A DNA stretch of 64,000 bases from Snodgrassella alvi. Its GTDB lineage: Bacteria > Pseudomonadota > Gammaproteobacteria > Burkholderiales > Neisseriaceae. This document shows, piece after piece, positions 29,790 to 41,100 of the stretch (the first letter of the stretch is position 1; every line of letters starts with the position of its first letter). The stretch lies in contig NZ_CP160328.2 of NCBI RefSeq assembly GCF_040741455.2, positions 744,001-808,000 of the forward strand, read 5' to 3'. A program made the translations under genes and the position numbers. The notes beneath the pieces are model-generated. The model made no database searches and had not been told where the DNA came from. It was given only the letters and a program-made list of their open reading frames with translations.

Positions 29790-30349
29790 CGCGTTAACAT
29801 CCCAACTGAGGAAGATACTTTTTGTTAAAAATGATACTGTGTATTCAGAATGGCAGATAATTACTATGCACATCTCGTAAAATACTGAGCCATTATTTGG
29901 TTGCCTGTCTGGAAATGTTAAAAGCTTATAAAATAGTCAGATGCGAATTGCTGGCCGTAATGGTCAGGTACATATGCCACTGATGAGGGGCAGAAACTCA
30001 GTATATAAATCCTGATTGTCAGCCTTTTTATAAGGTATCCAAAAGTAAAACCACTTTGCCAGGATATTTACACATCAACAGTGCAAAATCCACGTTGAAT
30101 CGCGCTATTCGACTCTACGTGTATATTACAGACAATGCATAAAAATCTTATCGAATATTCACCATCGCCTAAATGAGCTAAACTCAAGTCGCTTTTCCAA
30201 AACAATATTCCCATTTTGGCAACAAGACTAGCAAGTAAAGTTGCTATATTTTGGCGGTTTATTTAGAGTATGTATCCAGTGTACAAGATTGAAGCTAAAC
30301 AGAGATGGCAACAGGCATTAGCTGATCATTTTATATATCTTTACATTAA
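29790..30349 (+). pseudogene. Decayed second copy of the uvrC 3' part
   Basis: Untranslatable sequence that aligns by eye, in order, with the last 550 bp or so of uvrC. Landmarks: GGTCAGGTACATATG is identical at 29962-29976 and 27962-27976; a segment around 30050-30140 follows the ACATCAACAG..GCA..ATCC stretch and the TATT.CAGACA stretch of uvrC; AATATTCC near 30210 matches the HhH region; and TACATTAA at 30342-30349 matches the uvrC stop at 28362-28369. Many substitutions and indels destroy the frame. The left limit is uncertain (29740-29800). No start or promoter is visible. Confidence 0.8.
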
Positions 30350-30402
30350 AATATATTTGTAAATATAATTATTTTTTCTAGTTATATTCTTAATAGATAA
30401 TT

Positions 30403-30897
30403 ATGCCCAAAAATATATTGGCCTTTTTTAACAAAGGAAAACTAGCTAAACAATTACTGATTTTAGTTGCTAGTTATACTGTTTTTATTATTGGTATATT
30501 GGGATGGTATTTTTTCAATACTTGTGATCAGGCCGGCTCTTGTGCATTTATTGCTATATGCGCACTAATATGTTTTTTTGTCTACCTCATTATTATTAAT
30601 GTCAGTACTTTCAAAGCTATTTTTTTTCAATCAGAGATGAATCCATCGCCCACTTTAAAAACATTGTCTGTGTGTCTGATTCTGTCTGTCATCCTGCTTT
30701 TCTCATCTTGGTATGGTGGAAAGTATTTAATAATCAGGTCAGGTTTTGAAATCAGCCCAGATTCAATAATAATATTTGTTTTTACAGCAATCCTGTTCTT
30801 TTTTTTATGCGCTAGTATCAGTTCTTTTATACTGTTTCTAGCCAAACTTGCTAATACTATTTATCTGCACATTACACATAAATGTCTGCCTCACTAA
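30403..30897 (+). CDS. Small inner membrane protein of unknown function
   Basis: 164 residues with four hydrophobic segments at about 18-38, 46-68, 86-104 and 122-150, joined by short loops. A basic N-terminus (MPKNILAFFNKGKLAKQ) precedes the first helix. It contains an unusual extracellular-side Cys pair (TCDQAGSC) near residue 46. I do not recognise the family. It begins 50 bp after the uvrC pseudogene and is not linked to the next gene. The reading frame is clean, but with no ribosome binding site near the ATG it remains a hypothetical gene. Confidence 0.6.
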   Translation: MPKNILAFFNKGKLAKQLLILVASYTVFIIGILGWYFFNTCDQAGSCAFIAICALICFFVYLIIINVSTFKAIFFQSEMNPSPTLKTLSVCLILSVILLFSSWYGGKYLIIRSGFEISPDSIIIFVFTAILFFFLCASISSFILFLAKLANTIYLHITHKCLPH

Positions 30898-31193
30898 ACT
30901 AAAACATACAGCCTGCCAAATTTTATTTGTTATAAACAAACCTATAGTTAATCAACAATCAACATACTTTATAATTCTTATAGTATATTGCATTAAGACA
31001 ATATACTGAATATAAACCTTTAATGCATAATATTAAAAAATTTAATGCTAAATAATTTGAAATTATAATATTTTATATTAGATATTGCTTAATATAATTT
31101 TAGTTATATAATGTATTACCTTTTCTTGAAAACATAACTTCAGACTTGTTTGAATCCAGAGAAGGGAAAACAAATTACAAAGGAGAAAATAGA
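30898..31193. other. AT-rich gap with a 9-bp inverted repeat
   Basis: Just under 300 bp with no gene. An inverted repeat AGTATATTG / CAATATACT lies at 30982-30990 and 30999-31007 without a T-run. The ribosome binding site (AAGGAG) of the amidase is at the right edge. Confidence 0.5.
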
Positions 31194-31970
31194 ATGTATT
31201 CTATTGATTACAATAGTTACCGCTCTGTTGGCGGTTTTAACCAGCGCGTACGCTTTCTAGTATTACACTATACGGCAGAAAATTTTGCAGATTCTGTGAA
31301 ATCTTTGAGTGGCTCAGCTACCAGTATTCATTATCTCATACCTGATGATACTGAACTCAGCTATCAAGCAGCAGGTTTTAATGAAATGCGGATTTTTAAT
31401 CTAGTCTCAGAAACAGACCGTGCATGGCATGCTGGAGTTAGTAGCTGGCAAGGACGTAATAATCTTAACGATACATCAATTGGGATCGAAATAGTTAATT
31501 TAGCTACTGATAATAACGGCATTTTTACTTTTCCACCTTATAAGCTCAATCAGTTTAAAGCGATTAAAGAGCTTTGTTTGAACATTTTGCAGCGTTATCC
31601 GGATATCAGTCCGACGAATGTTGTCGGTCACTCTGATATTGCACCTCAACGTAAAAGCGACCCCGGGGCAGCTTTCCCATGGAAAGAACTGTATGAAGCT
31701 GGTATTGGTGCATGGTACGAGACCAAAACAAAATTACATTTCGAAACTCGGTTCAGAAAACAAGGTATTCCAGACAATTCAGAAGTATTAAAACAGTTAA
31801 GCCGCTATGGCTATGATATTACCGGAGCAGATACCAATGCAGAACAGTTCAGTAAGTTAATCCGAGCTTTCCAGCTTCACTTTCGCCCAAAAAAATATGA
31901 CGGAAAACTAGACTGTGAAACAGCAGCTATTTTATATGCACTGGTAAATAAATATTTACCTGCACAATAA
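31194..31970 (+). CDS. N-acetylmuramoyl-L-alanine amidase with peptidoglycan-binding domain
   Basis: Zinc amidase that cuts the bond between MurNAc and the stem peptide. An Amidase_2 domain spans residues about 15-170. Zinc ligands fit His25 (FLVLHYTAEN), a central WHAGVSSW and a later VVGHSDIAP...KSDPGAAF. A PG_binding_1-like helical domain takes up the last 80 residues. Both parts together resemble AmiD and related amidases. I chose the ATG at 31194 (258 residues), which has AAGGAG upstream; the frame opens at 31146. Neither start shows a signal peptide or lipobox, unlike AmiD, so cytoplasmic recycling of anhydro-muropeptides (AmpD-like) or nonclassical export is possible. Confidence 0.88.
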   Translation: MYSIDYNSYRSVGGFNQRVRFLVLHYTAENFADSVKSLSGSATSIHYLIPDDTELSYQAAGFNEMRIFNLVSETDRAWHAGVSSWQGRNNLNDTSIGIEIVNLATDNNGIFTFPPYKLNQFKAIKELCLNILQRYPDISPTNVVGHSDIAPQRKSDPGAAFPWKELYEAGIGAWYETKTKLHFETRFRKQGIPDNSEVLKQLSRYGYDITGADTNAEQFSKLIRAFQLHFRPKKYDGKLDCETAAILYALVNKYLPAQ

Positions 31971-32015
31971 ATCATTGCCGTATAGAAAAAGACGTTAAAA
32001 GCAATTATTTTTATT

Positions 32016-32048
32016 CCACGAACCGCTAGGTATGGTTCGTGGTTTTTT
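32016..32048 (+). terminator. Rho-independent terminator of the amidase gene
   Basis: Perfect 9-bp stem (32016-32024 with 32034-32042) and a 9-base loop followed by 6 T. It separates the amidase from the convergent relA. Confidence 0.88.
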
Positions 32049-32086
32049 CAATAATCCTGCAACTTTTCTAAATTCCAATCCCTACT

Positions 32087-34297
32087 TTACAAGCGTGTTA
32101 CCGATAATACGCCTTTGACATCACTTAAACTGCTCAACACGCGCGGTAAATCATTTACCTGATGTACTTCAACAGTAAAACGCAACTGAGCTTCAAGATC
32201 CCGTGAAAGGGTTTGTACAGCGGTAACATTAAGACGGTTCCGTGCCAGTGTTTCTGAAATATCACGCAGTAGCCCACTGCGATCACGTGCACGAATTTCA
32301 ATATCGATAGCAAAGACCTGATTAGCTGAATCATTGGCCCAAGAAGCAGGTAATACCTTATCAGGTGATATTTGCGCCAGATACTGAAATGAAGAGCAGT
32401 TACTGCGATGAATGGAGATACCACGTTCACGAGTCACGAAACCGATAATGTCATCTCCAAAGGCTGGTTTGCAGCATTTGGCGAGCGTGGTATAGAGCCC
32501 GGCCTCACCATCCACCAGCACACCACCGAAATTGTTTTTAATTTTACTGCGTTTGACCAGATGGTTTTCTGTAACCGGTGTTTCCGGTTTTTCCATCATG
32601 GTATCAACCGCTTTCTGAATCATGCGGCCGGATACCTCTCCATGCCCCATAGCCAGATATAAATCATCTACACTGCTAAATCCAAGCGCTTCCGCCAATT
32701 TGTGCGTGTTGGGCTGTACCTGTAGTTTAACCAGCTGCTTTTCCAGTGCTGTACGACCGGATTCGCGTATCGATTCTCCATTCTGCTGACGGATAAACGC
32801 CCTGATTTTGCTGATAGCTTTATTGCTCTTCACCCATCCGTCATGCAACCAGTTTACAGATGGCTTACCTTCACGTGCAGTGATGATTTCCACGCGTTGG
32901 CCATTTTCAAGCGGTGTGGATAAAGGCACAATCTGTCCGTCCACTTTTGCGCCCCGGCAGCGATTACCGATATCAGTATGCAAAGCATAGGCAAAATCAA
33001 TCGGGGTAGCACCGGCAGGTAAAGAAAATACTTTGCCATGCGGCGACAGCACATAAATGGTATCGTTAAAGAGTTCTGTCTGAAATGCACGAGACAAGTC
33101 TTCACGATCGTTGCCGTTTTCGGCTAAATTTTCACGCCAATCGAGTAGCTGACGCAGCCAGGCAATTTTGTGCTCGTAAGCCTCATTGCCTTTACCACCC
33201 TCTTTATACCGCCAGTGTGCAGCCACGCCGAATTCGGCATAGCGGTGCATATCAAAAGTACGTATCTGAATTTCCACGCCTTTGTCTTCCGGCCCCACCA
33301 CAACAGTATGCAGGCTCTGATAATCATTGGGTTTGGGATGGGCAATATAATCGTCAAACTCGCCCGGAATAGGCTGCCACAGGCTGTGTACGATACCCAG
33401 CGTTGCATAACAGTCGGCTACAGTATCGACTAGAATACGCACAGCACGAATATCATACAATCCGTCAAAACTTAGTTTCTTCTTTACCATTTTGCGGTAA
33501 ATAGAATAGATATGTTTCGGCCGACCCGCTACTTCAAAATGCATATTCAGGCGACTAAGCTGTTGTTTAAGGGTATCTACAAAGTGCTCAATATAATCCA
33601 GCCGCTCAGTGCGCTTTTCATCTAGCAAACGTGCAATTTTTTTGTATTCGTCTGGATTCTGATAACGGAAACTTAAATCCTCAAGCTGCCATTTCAGTTG
33701 CCATACACCAAGCCGATTGGCCAGTGGAGCAAATACGGTCATGGTCTCCTTGGCCACAGCCTTTTTCAACGCTTCATCGGTTACCTTGCTCAGATAATTC
33801 ATGGTCTGCGCACGCATTGCCAGCTTAATCAGCACCACGCGAATATCAGAAACCATTGCAAGCAGCATCTGGCGCATGGCTTCTGCCTGCTGCTGGCGCT
33901 CTTCCGTTGTAGCCAGCGGGCTGATACTGACAAAATAGGTTAGCTTCTGCACCTGATACAAACCAGCCACCAGTTGCATTACACTCTCACCACACTGCTC
34001 TTTTACGATGGTTTTCCAGTCAGTCACGTAGTTGGGCAGGCAACTCAGTAAAGTAGCGGCCACTGCATCGGCCATTAAATCCATATCCGCTACGCTTTTG
34101 GCGGCTATCATCAGATTGCTGCACAAGTTTTCGCCACAAAAGGTAACTGCATTCTGCGGATACCCACTATCCATCAAAGCCTGAGCATGCCGTAGCATTG
34201 TCGCCATAGCTGGAGGCAAAGTGGCAATATATTCATCTAACCAAACACATGGCGCATGGGCGGGTGTGGCGAGAAGAGTATCAGGCGTGCTAACCAT
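32087..34297 (-). CDS. relA: (p)ppGpp synthetase RelA
   Basis: Ribosome-associated synthetase of (p)ppGpp, activated by uncharged tRNA. With the ATG at 34297 it is 736 residues. Order: an N-terminal HD-like domain; the synthetase domain with YDIRAVRILV and NDYQSLHTVVVG...VEIQIRTFDMHRYAE; a TGS domain (VLSPHGKVFSLPAGATPIDFAYALHTDI); and a C-terminal ACT domain. The HD-domain region lacks the HDxxED metal motif (it reads AATLLSCLPNYV), so hydrolase activity is predicted lost, as in RelA and unlike SpoT. The longer frame to 34420 adds residues with no family match. It is divergent from apt. Confidence 0.93.
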   Translation of the reverse strand: MVSTPDTLLATPAHAPCVWLDEYIATLPPAMATMLRHAQALMDSGYPQNAVTFCGENLCSNLMIAAKSVADMDLMADAVAATLLSCLPNYVTDWKTIVKEQCGESVMQLVAGLYQVQKLTYFVSISPLATTEERQQQAEAMRQMLLAMVSDIRVVLIKLAMRAQTMNYLSKVTDEALKKAVAKETMTVFAPLANRLGVWQLKWQLEDLSFRYQNPDEYKKIARLLDEKRTERLDYIEHFVDTLKQQLSRLNMHFEVAGRPKHIYSIYRKMVKKKLSFDGLYDIRAVRILVDTVADCYATLGIVHSLWQPIPGEFDDYIAHPKPNDYQSLHTVVVGPEDKGVEIQIRTFDMHRYAEFGVAAHWRYKEGGKGNEAYEHKIAWLRQLLDWRENLAENGNDREDLSRAFQTELFNDTIYVLSPHGKVFSLPAGATPIDFAYALHTDIGNRCRGAKVDGQIVPLSTPLENGQRVEIITAREGKPSVNWLHDGWVKSNKAISKIRAFIRQQNGESIRESGRTALEKQLVKLQVQPNTHKLAEALGFSSVDDLYLAMGHGEVSGRMIQKAVDTMMEKPETPVTENHLVKRSKIKNNFGGVLVDGEAGLYTTLAKCCKPAFGDDIIGFVTRERGISIHRSNCSSFQYLAQISPDKVLPASWANDSANQVFAIDIEIRARDRSGLLRDISETLARNRLNVTAVQTLSRDLEAQLRFTVEVHQVNDLPRVLSSLSDVKGVLSVTRL

Positions 34298-34492
34298 GTT
34301 ATCAACCTGTTGATTTGTGTAAATTATGCTGGCAATTGTACCAAAAGCCACAAGTTTCTGCTTCAGTATGGGCTGTAGAAAAACTCGAATAGTGATATTA
34401 TGCGCACCTTTCGCATACACTATATGCAGATAACCTCGCTCGTCCTGCGTTTATAGCTTTCGCATATAGTCTTTATTTTTAAAGGATTTATA

Positions 34493-35059
34493 ATGCAGAC
34501 TCACCCTGAAGTCATAGGTGTTGAAGCGCTGGCTGCAAAAATTCGCAAAATTCCAAACTGGCCGCAGGAAGGAATTTTATTTCATGACATTACACCGGTA
34601 TTGCAAAGTCCGCAGTATTTCCGCCTACTGGTTGATTTAATGGTCTATCGTTATATGGATCAGAAAATTGATGTAGTAGCCGGTCTGGATGCACGAGGAT
34701 TTATTATCGGTGCAGCATTAGCTTACCAGCTTAATGTTGGGTTTGTTCCCATCAGAAAAAAAGGCAAATTACCTTTCACAACGATTGCTGAAAGTTATGA
34801 GCTGGAATACGGCCATGCTACTATCGAAATGCATACAGATGCTGTAAAACCCGGTACTCGAGTACTGCTGGTTGATGATCTGGTAGCTACCGGCGGCACC
34901 ATGACTGCAGGTGCCAAACTCATTCGCAAACTAGGTGCAGAAGTTGTTGAGGCTGCAGCCATAATCGAATTCACTGATTTACCTGGTGGAAAAAGAATCC
35001 GCAATGAGGGTGTTCCTTTATTTACCCTGTATCAGAATTCAGGTTCTGTGGAGCAATAA
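34493..35059 (+). CDS. apt: Adenine phosphoribosyltransferase
   Basis: Purine salvage enzyme that makes AMP from adenine and PRPP. The 188 residues show the class I phosphoribosyltransferase fold with the PRPP-binding loop [14 protein letters not shown] near residue 122-135. [15 protein letters not shown] lies near 63, and the KKGKLP segment near 88 fits the APRT flexible loop. AAAGGA lies 8 bases before the ATG. It is divergent from relA and convergent with kdsA, sharing a bidirectional terminator. Confidence 0.97.
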   Translation: MQTHPEVIGVEALAAKIRKIPNWPQEGILFHDITPVLQSPQYFRLLVDLMVYRYMDQKIDVVAGLDARGFIIGAALAYQLNVGFVPIRKKGKLPFTTIAESYELEYGHATIEMHTDAVKPGTRVLLVDDLVATGGTMTAGAKLIRKLGAEVVEAAAIIEFTDLPGGKRIRNEGVPLFTLYQNSGSVEQ

Positions 35060-35086
35060 ATTTTTAAGCCAGTTTTACTGAGATGC

Positions 35087-35118
35087 AAAAAAGCAGAGAT
35101 AAATATCTCTGCTTTTTT
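35087..35118. terminator. Bidirectional terminator between apt and kdsA
   Basis: 14-bp perfect stem (35087-35100 with 35105-35118) with a 4-base loop. A-run on one side and T-run on the other let it end both convergent genes. Confidence 0.9.
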
Positions 35119-35134
35119 ATTGATATATGATCAA

Positions 35135-35992
<858 letters not shown>

Positions 35993-36286
35993 TCACTCAG
36001 GTTCCGGTACGTGGACATCAGTGCCCAGACCAACATAAACCCGCATTCTACAAAATACTTTGCTCAGCGTCCAAATCTCATTAACCCCGATATTCGTTAA
36101 CTCGATTCAAATTTAACATACAAAAATAGCGTTAGTTTTACATTTTCATAACATCACCACCGTTTTCAGTATAGGTTTGACTACTATTTTCGCGCTACAA
36201 TAGCTAAAATAACCGGCCAGTAATCACCCGACATACCTTTTATCTTTAGAAATCGCCGCACTAAACATAACCCTACAGGATTAATC

Positions 36287-38170
36287 TTGATATATATCTC
36301 GCAGAAACGCCTGCACGGGCTGCTACAGAGTATATTGCTCACCACCCTTACCTCAATGGTATGGGCGGCCAGTCTGCCAGCAGACAGCGATGATATAGAA
36401 GACGACATACCACCACCGAAAACCGGCTTACTGCACCGATTACTGCATCCGCACCAGTATCGCGAAGAACACAAGCATCAACCGCCGAAAACTCCGCGGG
36501 TACCTGTCACTATTGATGTCAATAATTCTGCGCTGCAAAAATTAATTACAGACCATCTGCCACTGATTACTCAGCAATTGATCGAAGACCTTGATGATGA
36601 GCAGCTTGGATTCTTGGCGGAGGAAGCACCTCAGCAAACGCAGACCATGCTTGAAACAGAGGGATATTTCAATGCAAAAGTTAATCTCGAAAAACAAAGA
36701 GATGGCTATCTGATACACATTGACCCTGGCCCCCGTACTCAAATTGAAAATGTCAATATTTCGTTGAGCGGCAACGTTACAGCAGATGACGACCTGACCA
36801 ATTACTACAAAAGCGCCGTTGACAACTGGGTACTACCAGTTGGTGACCCTTTTACTCAAAGCAACTGGTCAGCCAGCAAATCTTCGGTACTCTCCGCCAT
36901 TGTGCGTAAAAAATATCCATTGGCCACCATCAGTGCCAGCCGCGCCACTATTGATCCGCAAAAAAATTTGGCCGACCTTTCACTTACTGTAGACAGCAAA
37001 CAGCCTATCTATTTCGGCGATATACAGGTAAGCGGCAACGAACGCTATCCGGTGTCTATTGTTACCGGAATGGCCGGTTTTGGCCCCGGATCACCTTATG
37101 ATCTGGACAAACTGCTTGATTATCAACAAGCGTTGGAACAAGACAGCCATTATGGCAATGCCGTGGTCAGTGCCGATTTCGACCACATGGTAAATGACCA
37201 CGTACCTGTACTGGTAAAAGTAAGCGAAATGCGTCGTCAGAAACTGACCTTTGGTTTACGTTACGACACCAAAAATGGTCCCGGATTCCGCGGTGGCTAT
37301 GACCATTACAATGTGTTCCATAAAGGCTTTGTCGGCTCCACCTTGCTAGATACCGACCGCTACGAAACCACCTTTGGTTTTGGCCTGAGCCAGCCGCGCA
37401 ACAGCCGTGGCCATTACTGGACCAGTAATCTCAACTATACTTATTCTACCGTACAGCATCTGGAAAGCCGTGCCCTGTCTAGCGGCATCTGGAAAGTACG
37501 AGACCGCAATGGCATAGACTCCCGTATTGGTATTGAATATATTACTGAAAGCAGCAAAATCGAAGATGGTCCTGAGCTTGGTCATAGCTATGCCACTATG
37601 CTGACCGCTTCTTGGAAGCGTCAGAATATTCAGACCCAGCTAAGGCCAGCCAATGGCTATTATCTGGAAGGGAAAATCGGTACAACACTGGGAAAACTAT
37701 TGGCATCCGCTTCCATGCAGCGGGTAACGGCCAGCGGTGGCTATTACTACACACCGGAAAACAAAAAATACGGCACCTGGGTGTTACGCAGTCAAATTGG
37801 TTATGTGCACACCGGTGATGCAGTCAATGTCCCTTCCATTCTCATGTTTCGTGCCGGTGGTGCCGGTAGCGTTAGAGGCTATGAGCTCGATAGCATTGGT
37901 ATCAAAAGCTCACATAGTTCCGTATTACCTAACCGTACACTGGCCGTAGCCAGCGTGGAATACCAAATTCCGGTGTACAAAGATTTTGCTCTGGCTCTAT
38001 TTCACGATGCCGGTTCAGTGTCCAAAAATTTCAGCGACATGCAATGGCGTCATGGCTCTGGTTTAGGCGTACGCTGGTTTAGCCCCGTCGCCCCCTTTGC
38101 CTTCGATATCGCCTACGGCCATCATGATAAAAAATGGCGCTGGTCTATCAGTTTGGGAACAAAATTCTAA
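36287..38170 (+). CDS. tamA: TamA, outer-membrane Omp85 translocation and assembly protein
   Basis: Outer-membrane half of the TAM system. It begins at TTG 36287, with CAGGA six bases upstream; a downstream ATG at 36359 would cut the signal peptide. Residues 1-26 or so form a signal peptide ending near MVWAA-SLPAD. Next come POTRA domains (YFNAKVNLEKQRDGYLIHIDPGPRTQIENVNI around 125-155, and YFGDIQVSGNERY near 245). The C-terminal half is a 16-stranded Omp85 barrel with LTFGLRYDTKNGPGF and the lid-lock motif RAGGAGSVRGYE. The last strand ends ISLGTKF with the terminal Phe. Its stop overlaps the start of tamB, so the two are translationally coupled. Confidence 0.93.
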   Translation: MIYISQKRLHGLLQSILLTTLTSMVWAASLPADSDDIEDDIPPPKTGLLHRLLHPHQYREEHKHQPPKTPRVPVTIDVNNSALQKLITDHLPLITQQLIEDLDDEQLGFLAEEAPQQTQTMLETEGYFNAKVNLEKQRDGYLIHIDPGPRTQIENVNISLSGNVTADDDLTNYYKSAVDNWVLPVGDPFTQSNWSASKSSVLSAIVRKKYPLATISASRATIDPQKNLADLSLTVDSKQPIYFGDIQVSGNERYPVSIVTGMAGFGPGSPYDLDKLLDYQQALEQDSHYGNAVVSADFDHMVNDHVPVLVKVSEMRRQKLTFGLRYDTKNGPGFRGGYDHYNVFHKGFVGSTLLDTDRYETTFGFGLSQPRNSRGHYWTSNLNYTYSTVQHLESRALSSGIWKVRDRNGIDSRIGIEYITESSKIEDGPELGHSYATMLTASWKRQNIQTQLRPANGYYLEGKIGTTLGKLLASASMQRVTASGGYYYTPENKKYGTWVLRSQIGYVHTGDAVNVPSILMFRAGGAGSVRGYELDSIGIKSSHSSVLPNRTLAVASVEYQIPVYKDFALALFHDAGSVSKNFSDMQWRHGSGLGVRWFSPVAPFAFDIAYGHHDKKWRWSISLGTKF

Positions 38171-41100
38171 TGGCTGAAACCATACTTCACTCAGGCGAAA
38201 CTTCAGCCAAACCCGCAACCACTCCACAGCCACCGCGCAGGCCACGTTGGAAAAGCTGGCTAAAAGCCAGCCTATTCACCCTGCTTGGCCTCATAATCAT
38301 CATCATCGCCTTAGTGTGCTGGCTGGCCGGCACCGAATCCGGTCTTCGCTTCAGCGTTCATACCGTACCTAAATGGTTTGGTGTACACATCAGCACCCAA
38401 AAACTGAACGGCACAATTTGGCAAGGCTTTGCCGGTTCAGACATCCATGTCAGCCATCGCGATTTTGATTTAACCATTGATAAGCTCCAGCTAAACTGGA
38501 ACAACCGCGAATTATGGCAACGACGATTTCACGTGCGGCTGCTGGATGTTGGCAAAATCAACTACACCGACCACAGCGTCCCCACCCCGAAACCAGTTCC
38601 CACACTGCCCAATAGCATCAATCTGCCTTTACAAATTCAAATTGATAGCATCCAGCTTGGCAGCTTCACTCTCGGCAAAAAACAGACTCCGGTTTTGCTC
38701 AATAGTCAGGCCAGCTATACATATAATTACCGCAAGCATCAGCTTGTCCTCAACCAACTGAATACTCCATGGCAGAACCTTCAAGGCAATATTGCCATTG
38801 CCACTCAAACACCGTTTGCACTGAACGGTCAACTAAATGGCAACGGCACGCTTGATAAAACCGCTGTAGAAAGTGCCGCCTTGATTAAAGGCAGCCTACA
38901 ACAGCCCGACCTATTTGCCCGTCTGGATGGCGGAGATATCCATTTTCGCACTCATGCCATTCTCAGACCTTACGCCTTACAGCTCAACCGCAAAATAGTC
39001 AGCTTCAATCTACAAAGCCGCCACATCAATCCTGCCGCCTTTAGCAGCAGCCTTCCTTTTGCTGATCTTAATCTCAACTTAGACCTCACTCCCGTTAAAA
39101 ACAGCCAGAACCAACTGGCCGGCCACATCAAACTGGGTAACGACCAGCCACGTGCCTATAATGATGCTAAAAGCTCCGGTTTACCTATCCGCGGTATTGA
39201 AGGCGATATCAACATCGACAGTAATGGCAAGCTTCAGTTACCTGCCCTGACCACACGCCTGCTTCGGCAAGGGCAAATCATCACCCGCGGCAGCATAGAC
39301 AGCGCTGCAAAGCAGCTGGACATCAATAGCCAGTTGTTACGAATCTACGCAGATGACGCCTTGACTACACCATTGCCTGGTTCGCTCAATGGACACATCC
39401 GCGTATTTGGCAGCTTTAACGGCTTAAACACCCAATGGCTGCTGTCCAGCGAAAAAGGCAGCAGCGATGGTTCTATTCAAATCATTACCGATGAACAAAA
39501 ACATCAACAGACCTTGATACTCGACAAACTGAACATCACCCCGAATAAAGGTGGTAGCTTTAGTGCCAAAGGCAGCCTAGCACTGTATCAAAATCAAGCC
39601 CTGCAACTGGCTATAAACAGCAATAATTTCAACCCGTCCAAAGTCAACTCCAGCTTTCCTGCCGGCAGCATCAACGGCCATATCAACGTCAGCGGTCAGC
39701 TGGCACAGCAACCGACCATTCAAGCAGACATGCTGTGGCACAACAGCATACTCTCCGGTGCAGCACTTTCCGGCAAAGCCATAATCCGCTATCGCAACCA
39801 GCATCTGGAGCAAGCCAACATCAATCTTAACGCTGGCCGCAACCGTATACTTACCAATGGCAGCTTCGGCAAAACCGGCGATAAACTCAATCTCGATATC
39901 AACGCTCCTGATATCGGTCTTTTTGGATTCGGCCTCAAAGGCCTACTCAACACCAAAGGCTTTATTGCAGGTGAACCGAAAAAAATTACCGCCAACCTTA
40001 GCGGTGCAGCCCGCAACCTACAAATCGCAAAACTGCTTAACATCAGCCAGCTGGATTTCAAAATTATTGGTTCTCCCGATATTACCCAGCCATTACAGCT
40101 GAACATGGCTGCAGACCACATATACATAGCCGGTGGCAACGGCAGCAAACCAACTATAATCAACAACACCGACATCAAAATTAACGGCCGCGGCAACCAG
40201 CATCAGCTACTAGGCAACAGCAGTCTGTCACTCGATGGCAAATCCTATCATCTGAGCATTAATGCCCATGGCGGAATGGATAAGAATTATCAGTGGCGAG
40301 GCCGTGTCAACACACTAGATATCAACGGTGCCCTCAATCTCAAACTGCTCAGCCCCATTCAACTTGAAGCCGGAGCTGAACGCGTCAATATGCAGAACGC
40401 ACGTTGGGCAGCACTGGGTGGCAGCCTCAGCCTCAGCAACCTCAATTGGGACAAAAACAAAGGGCTGATTACCCGCGGCACAGCCAGCAATCTCGCTTTG
40501 CGCGAGTTACATAGCATCGTCGAATTGCCCGTCGAACAAAACCTGATAATTGGTGGCGACTGGAATTTCAGCTATAGCCGCAACATGCAGGGCTATCTGA
40601 AACTGTATCAGCAGGGCGGCGATATCATTCTACCGCAGCACCAGCAGAAACTGGGTCTGCAAAATGTCCGACTCGATACCCGTTTCCAGAATGGTCACAT
40701 CGATAACCACCTCAGCGGCCTCACCCGCTATGGCACCACCGATGCCCTACTCATCATTACCCCTGCCGCCAACGGACAAATTAGTAATGCGCCCATCAGC
40801 GGCCATATTAAAATAGACAGTCCTGATCTGAGCAGCGTACGCAATCTACTGCCCATTGGCATGCAACTCAATGGTAGCATGCACACCAACGCAACCATCA
40901 GCGGCCATCTGAACGAACCATTACTAAACGGCACACTCATCGGCAACAACCTTTATTATCGTGATCAGTCTAATGGCACTATTCTCGAAAATGGCAGTCT
41001 TAGAAGTCATTTTCAGGGTCGTCGCTGGCTTATAGACAGCCTCACCTTCGCCCGCCGCGACGGTACTATTAAACTTAATGGTGTCGTTGACATGACCAAA

